Under the pieces are notes generated by a model. That model was not told the origin of the DNA, did not search any database, and saw nothing but the letters and a program-made list of their open reading frames with translations. A stretch of DNA of 64,000 nucleotides, taken from the NCBI GenBank assembly GCA_964035545.1, contig OZ037771.1:14638633-14702632 (forward strand), written 5' to 3'. Shown piece after piece: positions 37,601-51,900 of the stretch (position 1 is the first letter of the stretch; the number at the start of each line of letters is the position of its first letter). The stretch comes from Bugula neritina (lineage: Eukaryota > Bryozoa > Gymnolaemata > Cheilostomatida > Bugulidae). The position numbers were made by a program, and so were the translations under genes.

Positions 37601-39297
37601 ATGTAGTATATTACAATTTAATATCACAATGCAACATAATATCTTAAAACATTATTATAATATATTAGTATAACATCAAATTGCATTAAACTATCAGTTA
37701 TCACAGTGTAACATAGTACCACTCTGCATTATATTACATTTTATTATAACACAATACTACTATAACATGTACTATATAAAACAGTATTATATTATATTGT
37801 AATATAATACTACACTGTAATATAATACTAGATTATGAAATAATAATACATTGCAATATGTTACTATAAATTGTAGTTTAATACTATAATATAATACTAT
37901 ATAATATTTTTATGCTGTAATATAATACTATAATATAATACTATAGAATATTTGTATGCTGTAATACAATACTATAATATAATTTACTATAGAATATTTG
38001 TATGCTGTAATATAATACTATAATATAATACTATATAATATTTGTATGCTGTAATATAATTCACGAATGACATTCTGCTATTTACCTGTGAGAACCCCCA
38101 TGCTAATCTTCAGTGCAAACAGGTTTTGAGCAAAGGCGCTGGATGCCATCCCAGAAGTCATGAACACTGTTCCTAGAATAACAACCGTCCGGGCACCGAA
38201 CCGTGACATTATTCCTGTTGACACCAGAGCTGCAAATCAAAATGGTATTAAAATTTACAAACAGGCAAAGGTTTTTGAAATTGTCAGAGTTTATTCACAT
38301 CTCTTGAAGAAATGTCATCTCAAATTTTTCAGCATTCATTCTGGAAAAATAATTTAGCGAGTAATTTGAGTTTGAGGAGAAAGTTTGTCACAAAAGCAAT
38401 TAGGTTCGAGCGGCTATAAAAGAATTTTAGTATTAGGAACTTACGGGATGAGTAGAAAAACACGTTCAACAAAGAGATGATCCAAGAAGCTTCTGCGTTG
38501 GAGACTTGATATCTATCGAGAATTTCCAGATATATGATCCCTATGGAGTATCGCAAGCCATCGGTTATGACAAACAGCCCCCAGCAGGCAAACGTGATCA
38601 GCCATCCCCACCCTGTAATGTGACAAGAATGTGGGGAGAAGAGAGTATATCTTTAGTAATCTGCTGTTACCATGCAGTACTTAAACTACCAAACAAGTCA
38701 TTACTAATAAGTAGTTGCATCACAACACAAAATGATCGCAATATTTAGTTTGGCTGTTATTGTCTTTACACTCAATAAATTTTCTCACAGCTTATGTTCG
38801 TAAGAAATTAAGAATGATTAAAGGTAAAAATATCTGCAATGTGATTATATTTTAGTACTGTAATTAGTCAGTGCATGGCCACTGCAGTGTAATGGTTGGT
38901 GTGCCAGCAAGCCGGAGGTTTGGGGTTCGAATCCCAGTGGGGACAAAAGTTTTACACATATTATGTCTATGAGTATGCGGGTTGTGTAGCAACTTATGAT
39001 AGAAAGAATTGGCTTATGGAGTATATTATATATTTCTACAAACATAACTGAATCATCCTACAAAGAGTATCCTAATATAGGATGTTCAATATTACCTCCG
39101 TCAAGAAATTCTCTCTCTTCAGGTGACCGAAGCTCCTCGTCTGTGATGGATCCGGCCTCCAGTTCTATAGAAGAAGAGGGAGAGATTCCGTTCTCCACAA
39201 ACTGCTTGCCAGTTGATCCATTTTCAGAGTCGGTGTTATAATCGCTGATTTTATTTTGTTCTTCAATTTGTTCGTGGAGATCATTAGGTTGAGTCAT
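34669..39297 (-). CDS. Monocarboxylate-transporter-like (SLC16) major facilitator protein
   Basis: Six exons on the minus strand: 39297-39096 (ATG), 38612-38445, 38229-38086, 36787-36065, 35115-34990 and 34883-34669 (TGA). The total of 1578 nt gives 525 aa. Residues 66-71 read DGGWGW, the SLC16 signature at the start of TM1. It is followed by PLVSTGIMSRFGAR between TM2 and TM3, GIGLGLIYQPG in TM4 and the KRRGLANGIA loop. A long hydrophilic TM6-TM7 loop lies near EEAMRIRQHK, and DLIG and TGPLIAG lie in the last third. The family moves monocarboxylates or related organic solutes across the plasma membrane. The substrate cannot be told here. The first 60 residues are acidic and cytosolic. All introns are phase 1. 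The frame across the fourth intron (36064-35116) works only with a GC donor (gcaagt). A SINE lies in intron 3. Confidence 0.85.
35888..35962 (-). repeat. tRNA-like repeat fragment
   Basis: On the minus strand it reads TTAATGGTAGCTTTCCTGC, then a B-box-like GGGTTCAAAT, then a poly-G run. It resembles a tRNA-derived SINE head or a tRNA relic inside an intron of the SLC16-like gene. No good acceptor stem was found, so it is not called as a tRNA gene. Confidence 0.45.
36891..37093 (-). mobile_element. tRNA-derived SINE (minus orientation)
   Basis: Starts CTCACGCAAGTTTATAG and ends ...CAGCTGCTCC, with a B-box complement GGTTCGAACCC. Same family as 21713, 51214 and 57931. It lies in intron 3 of the SLC16-like gene. 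Confidence 0.85.
37790..38060. repeat. AT-rich tandem repeat in intron 3 of the SLC16-like gene
   Basis: Irregular repeats of TAATATAATACTATA and of a longer unit including GAATATTTGTATGCTG (about four copies at 37905-38055). Confidence 0.8.
38875..38944 (+). repeat. tRNA-like sequence (tRNA-derived repeat or tRNA relic)
   Basis: Has an A-box-like AATGGTTGGTGTG and a canonical B box GGTTCGAATCC in correct order and spacing. CCACTG at the 5' end pairs with CAGTGG at the 3' end. The full acceptor stem and anticodon arm are not convincing, so it is listed as tRNA-derived. It lies in intron 1 of the SLC16-like gene and differs from the 51214 SINE family. Confidence 0.5.
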
Positions 39298-40194
39298 TGT
39301 AAGAGTAGGTGCTTTCAGCACGAGGTTGATACAGCGTGTAGTGCTGTTGAATCCTCCATGATGTTTATATATGACAGTAATTTACACTTTAATATAGCAT
39401 TGTTTAGAATACGTGTACACTGTGAGAGAGCACACATTGGATAGGCTGTAGTGGAACCGTGCCCAACTTCATAGATAGATGTCTCTGGTAGATTGTAGGC
39501 AGTGATATTTAACTTGTTGAACCAGCATGTTAGCTATATTTAAATAAGTGGCTCCTCTCTCGTCAGTCAAACAACCTGGTCAACAAACTTTATGAGTTTT
39601 CCTGTAAAATAAGTTTAGTTGAAATAATATTTGTTATACTTTTCAAGGATTGGAAACAATTTATGACACAATTGTTAATGCGTTATAGTTCAATAAGAAT
39701 ACATGAAGGAAATATATAAATTTTGCACTGATGTTTATATAATCTTATACAGACTAACATAATTATAAAAAAGTTAGTTTATTTTTACTCTGCGTTAAGC
39801 AGTTATATTTATATAATATACTTTTCATTATAAACCTGACTAATACACTTGTGTCTATATTCCATATATAAGACAAATGTGTGCAGAATTTATCAAAAAG
39901 TCATTAAAAATAATTTAGGCTTAATTCATAAATAACTAAACCTATTTCAAAATGCATTTAAAATTTCTTTGATGGAGAAAAGAAAAGTCTGATTTAGCGT
40001 TGGAAAGCCTAAGTTTTGCAATAATTTAATAAGCTGTCTAATCCAACTTTTAAATTAATTTTTATTCAATTTTAGACAGCGAAATCTGTGTTTTGGTGAA
40101 TTTTTGATTTTCTAAATTTTGCTATTTGGGTGGGTTTTGTTCTACAGATAAAAAAACTTTTCTTGCTAAAATATCTGCTGCAGGCAGTGCTATA

Positions 40195-40490
40195 TGTAGG
40201 TACAATATTTGCTATACAACTAATGCTATAGGTACAGTATCTGCTACAACTAGTGCTATAAGTACAATATTTGCTATACAAATAATGCTATAGGTATAAT
40301 ATTTGCTATACAACTAATGCTATAGGTACAATATTTGCTATACAACTAATGCTATAGGTACAATATTTGCTATGCAACTAATGCTATAGGTATAATATTT
40401 GCTATACAACTATAATGCTATAGGTACAATATTTGCTACACAAATAATGCTATAGGTACAATATCTGCTACAACCAGTGCTATAAATAAA
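40195..40490. repeat. 32-bp tandem repeat, about nine units
   Basis: Unit of the form GCTATAGGTACAATATTTGC plus TATACAACTAAT, with small variants and a few shortened units. Confidence 0.85.
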
Positions 40491-43400
40491 CGCTACAGTA
40501 TCAGCTGTTTTATATATCAGTAGAATTTTGAAAGTTAGACGTCTGACCGAGAAATAAATGTGAATGAATGAGTAAGTGTCAACACCTCAGCACATGCTCA
40601 GACACGTCTCAAGTTTGTCCTTGAAGACAGGTCGTCTGGCTGACTGAAAGGACAGGACTATAGTATACTGTAAGTGATTTATCATGGTATAGACAGCTTA
40701 TAAAACGAGCAACTTTAGGACTAAAGGTATTTTACTCAAACTCTTCTCTGTTGCTATTTAGCTGACGTCAAGTTAACATGCTGGACTTGCATTAAGCTTT
40801 GCTGTAAAGGGTCTGTAGCTTCATTCAACTTTCTCAACATTAGGCAAAATTTAATGATGAATTTATTTGCAATTTATATTCCATTTAAAAGAATTCTAGC
40901 AGTTTTTTGTAATTGAAAAGTATGGCAGGAGTTTTAAGTCTTGGCAGCGTTTTTAATAAACTGCATTAACTGATATTTGCTCTGCTGTGCTAAATCATGG
41001 AATAGCATCTAGATTATATGGCATCTAGCATTACATGCTCAGTCTAGGTTGAGAGCAAACTTGGTGAACAGCTGGCAAACATATTTTATAGTTGACTGAA
41101 TTGTTATTGATAAACTACCTACATGCAGATATTAAACACATTCATAGCTCAGTAAAAACTTAGGGACAAACAAAAATGTAAAATTGGACTTTAGATTAAT
41201 GACAATAGAAGGTTGAAAAATAAATTTGGTTATTTCACCAGCATAGTTATTTAGTTAATGTGAAAAACAAGATTTTAACTGAAAGTAGCACATCCTACAT
41301 AGTTACAATTAGAGTTTTCAATTTATATTATTTCAATTTGATGCCAGCCATTTCTGCTGAATAGAATTATGTTTAGTGCAATCATTTTTTTATTACATTG
41401 GCTCATCTTGCAGAAATGGTGTCTTTCAGGCAACGGCTACATTATTTTAGTATAAAGACAATTCCAATTGCAAACAATAAAACATTAAATAGTCCATATT
41501 TGAGCCCTATTCACAAATCAATGTACCACATTCAGCTAAGAAGCTATAACTAGTGCAAGCTCTTATTTTTTGAATGAATTTGTGGCAGAAATCGATAAAT
41601 TTAAGAAGATTTGTTTTATTCCTAACTAGTTTAGCTAAACAGAGTATTCATAAACCAAAATAAAAATACTACTTCAAGCAAAATGTTCACAAGTAACTTG
41701 CTAAGCCTAATTAATTACATAACAAATAATCATTGAAAGTAATTTGTTTTACTACATTTAGGTCAAAAGCAACTATTTAGTAAATTGTTTTTTATATGAA
41801 TAATTTGTAAACAGGAGAAAAGATAAAATAGCGATATGTAGCATCAATAAAAGAATTATTAGTGTCATACTGTTTGGTGCTTAACAAATTTTAAACCTTT
41901 TAAGACAACTTCTTCCTTTTGCACTTTTGGATTTCAAGCTCAACTCCATTTAGCTTTTTTCATTGACATGAGATGGAATTGAGCAGCACAACTGCAAGCT
42001 CTGACCGAATTCAAGTTAAACAGGAAAGTAGAAATCGGGCATTGACCTTCGTAAATGACTTTCTTGATCAGCTGATATAATGTGAAAGACTGGTAAAAGT
42101 TTATTATTGCTATGGGCTGACAAAGTACCTAATGAAAGATCTCAAAGAATTTCAAGAATGCAAAAGAGAAAAATGATTAAAAAGTGAAAAAAGGATCAAA
42201 AGATTAAAAATACAAAGGTGAGAAGATTGCATTCAGCAAGTTTAATAACTTTGGTTATTAAAACTACATCTTCTCTGCACGGGTCAATAATTAGATCATT
42301 ATTGACAATAGGAAAAGCTTTTGATGATCAATTTAATTGCAAGGACACTACACGTGATAGATGTGTCATGTGTATGATATATAGCCTATGAAGTGCAGTC
42401 ACTGCACCGCACTCTACTAACACAGTAGTGGCAATGATTAATTTACAACTTTCGATAACATACTCTCACGCACCATGAGATAATCTAAGTTCAATGGTAT
42501 AGCCATATTTTTGCTAAAAAGCCAACTATTTTCAAGGTGGTGAGCTAACAAGCTTTACTTCTGTACTATTATAGTATTTCACTATATGAAATTGCAACAT
42601 ATAGTGTATTTATTTGCAGTTTAATATATTAAATTTGAGAAGAATGTAAGTAACTAACAAATACTGTATTAATATTGCAGTATACAATGGTGCAATTATG
42701 AAGTTTATGTTGAAGTTCTAATGGCTGGCGTAGAATTGAGCTTTAATATCAACATGTTTTTATGTTACAGCTAATTTGATTGGTTGGTGATGGTGAGATT
42801 AAGAGGTAGATGGCACATAGGCTTAAGAATGTTCTTCTTAGGAAATGCAGTTATTATACAACTGATATATTATATGTTGTTGGTATCAGTATTGCATGAG
42901 ACAGAGTGTTTAAATGTACTGCCTTTGTTTGAATTAGTTCGAAATGTAATAAAGTGGAATTTGCAGGTTTTAAAATAGGTGGTGTTAAAGTTGGTAAGCA
43001 CCTCTGATTGGCTGATTGTTACATGGTCTATTTAAAGCAACTCAGCTAAATTACGTAACCCAGTATATTTGAATGCACTAAATTATACCCTTAGCAGTCA
43101 TTCCAATCCCATTTTAAGGTTACCGCATTGAGTTAGCTTGGATGACATATAACCGCAGGTGCACTGAAAGAACCCAGAGAACAGCTATGCTGTAATACAC
43201 ATCTTGCATCAGTTTCGCTGTGGGCTCTATAGTTCGCTGTTACATAAGGCATAGCTCATGAAATCATTGTCTTAGAATGTAGTAAGATGTGTGTGTAGAG
43301 CTAAGTAAAACCATGTTTTATTAGTTTTCACATCAGCCTATTAGATGTGTTGAGGAAAATTGGTTTGCAAAAGAAAATGTTTTGTTGAAAAAAATGTAAA

Positions 43401-44202
43401 CTTATGAAGAATAACAAAATAACGATAGATCCACAAGATGAAAACAGCCAAGCACCTGCCTAAACTTAGCAGTAAACTTTTCATAAGCTAGAATCAACGT
43501 GCCATGGGTGTCTCAAGCTTTATGGAGAAGTATTCGTAAAGCCCTAGGCTATAGTTCTATCTTTACCTTTACAAGATATTTGGGATGAAAGTTTCACCTG
43601 CCTAAGACTGGAGAATTTTATTTTATGACTAAAAGCTATAATTTTTAGCTGTTGTTCATGTAAAGACGTTTTGATTTGTCACTGCCCTAGCACAGTTACT
43701 CTTTGTTAAGTTAACAGGCTAGTGCTCTCTTTAAAAAAAGGTAGTTATATAACTCGCTATATCCCTTTACCTCCATCTCTTGATACAGGTAAAAGAATCA
43801 GTTAAGGTCAAAAATATAGGTCACAATATTTGCATAAAAAAGTTTCTAGTTTTATTTTAAGAGCAGACAATTTTGTACATAATAAAAACATTTGCACTGA
43901 ATTCTGATTGTTGACAGCATAGTTATATGGAAGTTTCCGGAATTGTACCAGCATTGTATGACTACTAAGTGCGATAGTGGCGCCATGACGAAACTACATG
44001 TGGTGATTTGACATCTTTTAAAAATAATTTTCTGTTATGTATAAACTTGATACATATGTTACATGACTAGAGTATTTTATGACAATAAATGTTAGTAACT
44101 AGATCAATAATATTCATACTTTTGAAGGAAACATGTCAACAATGTATTACTGTAAGCATGCAGCTGTGACATAATGAGTAATGAACTTCGTGTTGCACAT
44201 GC

Positions 44203-44365
44203 TACCTGTGTGTGTGTTGTGTGTGTGTTGTTTGTGTGTTGTTTGTGTGTTGTTTGTGTGTTGTTTAAGTGTTGTGTGTTGTGTGTGTGTCTGTGTGTGT
44301 GCGTGCGTGCGTTTGTGTGTGTGTGTGGGTGTGTGTGTGTTATGTGTGCGTGTTTTGTGTGCGTC
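44203..44365. repeat. TG-rich microsatellite
   Basis: Interrupted (TG)n with TGTTTGTGTGT and GTGCGTGCG variants. Long Cys/Val reading frames across it are artefacts. Confidence 0.9.
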
Positions 44366-45958
44366 TTGGGTGTACCAGAAAAATCATACTAAATACTGCT
44401 TTATTAAAAAATTATCAAAAAACATATGTATTAATGTGGATATTTTTATGTGTCTCGTACTCAGCTGTGACAGATTGAAGACACAATTGCTCGTTCCAAG
44501 TTAGACAAAAGGCCCATGCTCTAGATGCATGTAAAAGCAGTCCATTAGACATGTTTTTTAGCTGCAATGCTCACATATATTCTGTGCAGTTACTGTAGGT
44601 GTGTTACCATCAGGTTATTCACGAGAAGTAGGGGGAGGTAATCTCAGGTAGTTTGTGACAGAGAAACTAAACTTAAAATACTGCAGCCAACATTTTCCAG
44701 TATAACTGCCATTCTTAGAAACTTATTTTGCCCATAAGCAATTTCTATAGGGTAGAATATTTATTGTTACTTAACTACTGACAAAACCACAGACTTTAAT
44801 AAAAAAAATAATAATTTGTTTATCAAAATGTGCAACTTGAATTCGGGTGTTATTTTCTTTTATCAAAGTCACACATTTGTAGTTCTCTCTATTATAGACT
44901 TTACTATTTGGATACTCACTAATGTGAATTATCAGCTATGGGAGTGAAAATGGTACCAAAAACCCATTTTTAACAAAACTCTGAAATAATTCAAGCCCAT
45001 AGCACTTCTCAAATTAAACACTGAGAAGCCAGGGTCTTTATCAGACCGTCCCTTAACCTTGCATGGGTCTCACAGCCACGAATTCCTTCCCTTATAAGTC
45101 TTGAGACTAATGAATGTCCTTCAAACCAGCAATTATTGGTGGAGGTTACATTAATCCTCACATGCTCAATAGACTGAAGATTAATGGAGTGAATAAAATA
45201 CCTCATTTAGTCACAGAATGCACCATTTAAATTGTTAAAACTACAATAATTACTAAATTCACCATCTTAGCATAAGCATGTTATTATGGTGTAAGGACTT
45301 CTAAATTACACATTAATGCTGCATAACCAACTATCAGCTTTAGTTGAATGACATAATAAATCAACCAATTTTAAATGTTGTATGGAGTTAACACTACATG
45401 GTACTTTCTGCTACAGTAGATCACGTAATTGTAACTCACTTATTCTAGGCAATAGTTTATGTGTTGTTATCAATGGATGTCACGAACACAAATATTTAGT
45501 ATTCTGCCTGACCAACTTTAAATTTACTTTCCTTTAGCAACATTTAAATACGAAAATTCGTTAAAAATATATTTAAACTCTAGTTTTCTATTCTCCATGT
45601 ACTAAATTATTATGGTGTAATATAGTTCCAACACAAACTGAGATTTGTACTATTTATTGTCAAAAGGAGACAAAATACAAAAGATAGCAAATAACAATTC
45701 TGTAAAAGTTGGGTAAAACAGTATTAATAGATAAACACCAATACATTAGTATTGATATAATATCAAGATATTAATATCCATACATCAATTGGCAGTTTTA
45801 CTTAAAAGATTCATCATATGATTGCATTAAATGAACGACTCAATATTTATGAGTACAACAAGATCATTTCTCGCCCTCCGGCAGGGAAGAGCCTACAGTT
45901 GTGTGACATCTAATCTCCGCTAATCATCCAAAAACTGAGCAGCACCAGGAAAGGGAAG

Positions 45959-48900
45959 TCATCTCGCCCCACCCACTCTTTCTACACGCTTGAACAGGTG
46001 GCCTGAGGCTTGTATGTGTCTAGCCTTAGAACCAGCGCTAATGGGGAGCAAATGCTCCACAGTTCGGGAGTGCAGGGGAACACCCAACGTGTCGAGGAGG
46101 CTGGCTGACAATGTAGGAATTACAGGCTACAAATAAAACAGCAGAGCAAGATAAAGCCTGAGACTGACAAGTGGAATAGCTAAAAGGTGGGGTGGGGAGC
46201 ATTACACACCAACTATGGCTTCATAAAACATATGGAGGAGAATATACAGAAAATGGTGGACAACTGTAGCCTGCTAGCAGAGCGATGAAATGGGAAAGAC
46301 GATTCCTAAGCCGTTATTGAAGATTATTGACGTTTACATAACAGAGAACCATTATTATCAGGAAACATGTTATTGTCGTAGAACTAGTATTACCAGAGAA
46401 CATGTTATTGTCGTAGAACCAGTATTACCAGAGAACATGTTATTGTCGTAGAACCAGTATTACCAGGGAACATGTTATTGTCGTAGAACTAGTATTACCA
46501 GGGCACAGAGCGCATTGACACTACACTGTGACCGTAATGACTAGCACATTACAGTGAGTTGTGAATAGACTGAGTACCATAGATTATTTACCTGAAGAAG
46601 TATGGAGCATACTCTAAGGTTCTCCATAACCAAGTGTAACACGAGGTGAAGAATGTCTACGTTATCTTTGAGAGTCCAGGGTTTCACTGTGTCAAAGAAG
46701 CCATTAGTACACCTCAGCTGCGTCAGGATGCAGTCCACCCCCTTGTAGAACTTGAAGTTGTTGTAGTGCTCTGCTACCTTCTCTGAAAGTATTCCAAAGG
46801 TATACCACCATTGCATTGGAGTTGCTTTACCATTTTAACTCTTTACATAGCTAGATTTTCAACTACTATAAAATCAATATAGAATTTGTGCAAATATAAT
46901 TTAATATGAAAAATTTAACCTGGTTGACATTAGAAAATGTTATTTTTTATAAATTAACTCAACAAAATATTGGAGTTGGGTCCCCTTCAAGCTACGGCTC
47001 AATAACAGAGACTTTAGAGTGACTTGTAGGCTAAAAAACACTAGGTTTAATTCAAAACTGTAGTTTTCAACAATACAAGCCGCCTGCAGTAAATTGACCC
47101 AATAGTAAACGAAGAGAAAGCACACCGTGCTAAGCTGGTGGACATACAAACTGTAGCCCAGGGAAAGGCAACTCTTGAATATCAAAACCCAGCAACAGAC
47201 GAACCTGGTAAAGAATTTAGACTGTCCATCAACTCCTTCCACTCCTCTGTGGCGGCGGACTCGAATACCCCTTCATTGAAGGGCGGGTAGAGTTGAGAGC
47301 TATTTATAGACTTAGAGGTGCATCTGCTGAGTAGGTTAGCCAGGGTGTTGCACAGTTCAGAGTTGAGATAGTCCACCATCTTCCCCTCACTAAAGTCTGG
47401 CAACATAAATATTTAAATTATACCATTTAACATTAGTGCAATTGCCCAGTAACTTCAACAACGGATGCTAGTGAAGCCTTCTGTGATGTACTATAGGGAT
47501 AACCACTATAATTTCAATATTCCTGGTTTTTATTGTTATTACTTTAAAGAATAATATATTTTAATACTATGCCAATCGAATTTTATCATATTTAAATTAC
47601 AAAGCACATGAAGAAATAGCGGCCCACTTGGTTAGTCCTTAGCGAGATCAGGAGGAGTATTCATAGTGAGTAATATTCAGTCAGTAATATTTATAGTGAG
47701 TAGTATTCAGTCAGTAATATTCATAGTGAGTAGTATTCAGTCAGTAATATTCATAGTCAGTAATATTCATAGTGAGTAATATTCATAGTGAGTAATATTC
47801 AGTCAGTAATATTCAGTCAGTAATATTCAGTCAGTGATATTCATAGTGAGTAGTATTCAGTCAGTAATATTCATAGTGAGTATTATTCAGTCAGTAATAT
47901 TCATAGTGAGTATTATTCAGTCAGTAATATTCATAGTGAGTAGTATTCAGTCAGTCATATTCATAGTGAATAATATTCATAACATATTATAAGTTGTTGT
48001 ATTATTTGGCAGAAGGTTGTAATAAAAATTATTTTGATAAAAATTTGTTTCAACGTGCAAATAGTGCCAAACTGAGGACTAAGTACTGCCGTACTGTAGT
48101 AAGTTGGCTGCCGAAAGCTGTTCTTTGAGTCACCAGTGTTACTATTTCCGGTAACTGAAATGCTTAGAAAAACAAACAAACCAGCAATTGGCAGATATTC
48201 AATAAAATAATAAACGCTTCTATTGAACATTTCCTAGCACGCAGTAGAATGTTTGTTTTCATCATGTTTTAAAGTTAAATCGAACATATTTTACATTCAA
48301 TTCCTAAAAAGCATGAAAAAAGCGTCATACTGACATGAAATATTATCTCAGCACGTCACAGGAAACACCAACACTGCGTCGCGCCACACTAGAACATTCA
48401 GTACCATCTACATAGTTGGGTGGATTATTAGAAGCATCTCAGGAAATGTGAAATTGCGTGAAAATAGTTGCACCTGATTATGAAATGATTTAGAAATTAT
48501 CTCTCTAAATCAACTAGCATATAGCATTGTTGGTTAGTATTTCAACCATACTTCCATCTTTGCCGAGCACACCCTCTCTAAGAAGGAAGTATCGGAGTCC
48601 GTCTGCAGTGTAACGATCTCTAAGACTCATGGGGTCTACGACATTGCCTACACTCTTAGACATCTTTGCATTGTCAACCAGCCAATGGGAGTGGCAGATG
48701 ATGGACTTGGGTAAAGGCAGGTCAGCAGCTAGGAGGAATGCCGGCCAGTAGATAGCGTGGAATCTGATGATATTCAATAAACAAAAAGTATAATCCACAG
48801 AAAGCAAAAACAGCACAAGTATTACCCAAAAATTGACATAATAACAGGAAAACAGTTAAAGCAACTGACAAAAAACAACTTCAAGAATCTGTCAGTATGG

Positions 48901-51900
48901 AATAGTCGAAACCAGTCTTAATGAAAGACTCACTTTAGTATATCTTTTCCTACAATGTGAGAATCTATAGGCCAGTCTTGTAAAGAGTCTGGATAACCAA
49001 ATGCTGTGAGATAATTGACGAGGGCATCCACCCATACGTATATCTGTTAACATATTATACATTGTCTATACAGTGTCTATACAGTGGCTATACAGTGCCT
49101 ATACAATGTATATACACTGTCTATACAGTGTATATACATTGTCTATACAGTGTCTATACAGTGTCTACACAATTGAACTATAGGATGTAATACAACATAA
49201 TATAACAGATCGGCAATGCTTTATACAAGGTTTACACAATATCATATAGACAGTAGCTAGCACGTTGTCCGGATGCTATAAATATATCTCAAGCAACAAT
49301 TTATATGCACCAATACAATATATGCGCAATAAATTTGTAAATGTTACACACAGCTCAATATAATGCCAATGTGCAGATACAATGAGAACTTTACCAAACA
49401 GCGTAGGCTTAGCCCTAAATCTCACCGTTTGACTAGAATCATTTGGTACAGGGATTCCCCAGCCAACCCGACTGCTCGGCCTTGAGATTGACAGGTCACC
49501 GAGGCTATCCAGATACGGGTCAACGAGAGACATGAACGACGTGGGGTAGACGACTACAAACATATCTAGCATGATGAGACGCACTCGTGGGTATCAGACA
49601 AAACTACAACCCTGACTTGACTAGGGCATCAAGTAAGGACACGTATGCACTGGTAGTTATTTCTGTGGCTGGGAGTTGTGTGCTCACAAGTGATATATAA
49701 CATATGTCTGTTGCTAGGTAACAATACAGTAAACAATGTTTTGCTACCCACCACTGCCGCTGTGCCATCTGTACAGTTTGTCTTTAAACTTGTGGAGAGG
49801 AAAGAGATAGTTTTCTTCTTCTATGACCTCACAGGGCTGTCCACTTTCAGCTGACGTCTGCAAACATACCATAAAAGTATATGTAGGTATCAGCTAGTAT
49901 ATGCAGGTGTCAGCTAGTATATGTAGGTATCAGTTAGTATATGTAGGTATCAGTTAGTATATTTAGATATCAGTTAGTATATGTAGGTATCAGTTAGTAT
50001 ATTTAGATATCAGTTAGTATATGCAGGTATCAGTTAGTATATTACGAATTACCACAGATATATTGCCACTGTCGTCTTTCGCTTTCACCACCTGTGAGTC
50101 AGAGAGGAAAGTTTCATCATTAGCACAGTACCAGCCTCGGTAGTATCCTTTGAATGTGTGTTCAGATATTCTATTCTGTGTGAACAAACACCAGTATATA
50201 TAGTTAGACTAAACATGTATATATCTACACTAAACATGTATATATCTACACTAAACATGTATAAATCTACACTAAACATGTATATATCTACACTAAACAT
50301 GTATATATCTACACTAAACATGTATATATCTACACTCAACATGTATATATCTACACTAAACATGTATATATCTACACTAAACATGTATATATCTACACTA
50401 AACATGTATATATCTACACTAAATATGTATATATCTACACTAAACATGTATATATCTACACTAAACATGTATAGATCTACACTAAACATGTATAAATCTA
50501 CACTAAACATGTATATATCTACACTAGACATGTATATATCTACACTAGACATGTATATATCTACACTAGACATGTATATATCTACACTAAACATGTATAT
50601 ATCTACACTAAACGTGTATATATCTACACTAAATATGTATATATCTACACTAAACATGTATATAGTTAGACTAAACATGTATATATCTACACTAAACATG
50701 TATATATCTACACTAAACATGTATATATCTACACTAAACATGTATATATCTACACTAAATATGTATATATCTACACTTAACATGTATATATCTACACTAG
50801 ACGTGTATATATCTACACTAGACGTGTATATATCTACACTAAATATGTATATACTTACACTAAACGTGTGTATCTATACTAAACATATATATTTCTAGAC
50901 TAAATAAACTTTTGTTTAGTTTAGTTGCAGCCCCTGCAAAAACCTAGGGATGAAAGCTTGAAAACAGTGCAGTTTTGAGTTGATACTATTTTAATACCTC
51001 TAGAACCCTTGAACAGCATGACTCATGTTAGACTTAAAACCTGAAGATCTGACATATTGCTTTCCTGTTACATAATAAATGAATAGGAAAATAAGTGAAG
51101 CAAAAACCTACCCAGAAATGTGTGACTGCATTCTTATGATTGTCATCAGTGGTTCTGATGTAGTCAGTGTATCGGATTCCAAAGGCAGCAAACAACTCCT
51201 AAAATAAATAAAACTCACGCAAGTTTATAGTCACCATCCCTGTGAGAACCCCCTGATGAAAAAGGGTTTTTGCTAGAACGGGCTAAGGACTTGTTTAAAT
51301 GAGGCACAGGAGCAATTATGACTGGATGCTCTTCCTAACATCACCAATGGCCTTTGTCGGGGTTCGAACCCACAACTTCGTGTTCACAAAGCAAACGCTT
51401 TAACCCCTAGACCATGGCTGCTCCCTTAACTCCTAAAATAAATGTTGAACATAAATAACCTGTATCAAAGGAAACTCACATTTATTTCAAAACTCACTAT
51501 ATCAGTGAAGTTCTGTGATAATAATAAAGGAAAGCAACAAAACTTGAAAGCTTTACTCTGGCACAAGAACTCTTTATGAGTGGAGCGAGTTTGATCAAGT
51601 CTCAGTCACTTCTTTCATGAAAATCAGACATTAGTGTACCAATACTGTACAGTTGTGAGGTAAATGGTAAATAAACACATAAAAACGATAAAGAAACAAT
51701 TTACAAAGCTGTAACTAAGCATAAGTATTTAAGTTGGATGTACAATATCGAATTAATTGCAAGAAAACAATGGTTGGGTACTTGGTTATTATAGAACTGT
51801 AGAAGTACTTGGTTGTTATAGAACTCCAGAGCTAATTGGTTGTTTACAGATAATGACCTGGTATTTGGTAGTGACACTGTTACAGAATTCTAGAGGTGAT

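Larger units (their letters stand above)
39298..45958. other. Gene-poor stretch
   Basis: About 6.7 kb with no recognisable exon on either strand. It contains a 32-bp tandem repeat (40195-40490) and a TG-rich repeat (44203-44365). All short frames looked at are low-complexity or show no family resemblance. Distal promoter or 3' UTR sequence of the flanking minus-strand genes may be included. Confidence 0.55.

Noticed and set aside
38875-38944. Functional tRNA gene
   Set aside because: A and B boxes are present, but the acceptor stem and anticodon arm do not fold convincingly.
42784-42978. 64-codon hydrophobic frame
   Set aside because: No splice sites, partner exons or family match. Consistent with chance in AT-rich DNA.
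44174-44504. Cys/Val-rich frames
   Set aside because: They are translations of the TG-rich microsatellite.
50085-50898. Open frames of over 230 codons on both strands (MYISTLN / MFSVDIY repeats)
   Set aside because: The 21-bp minisatellite has a length divisible by three and lacks stops. One MARS2 exon overlaps its edge, and no family resemblance exists.
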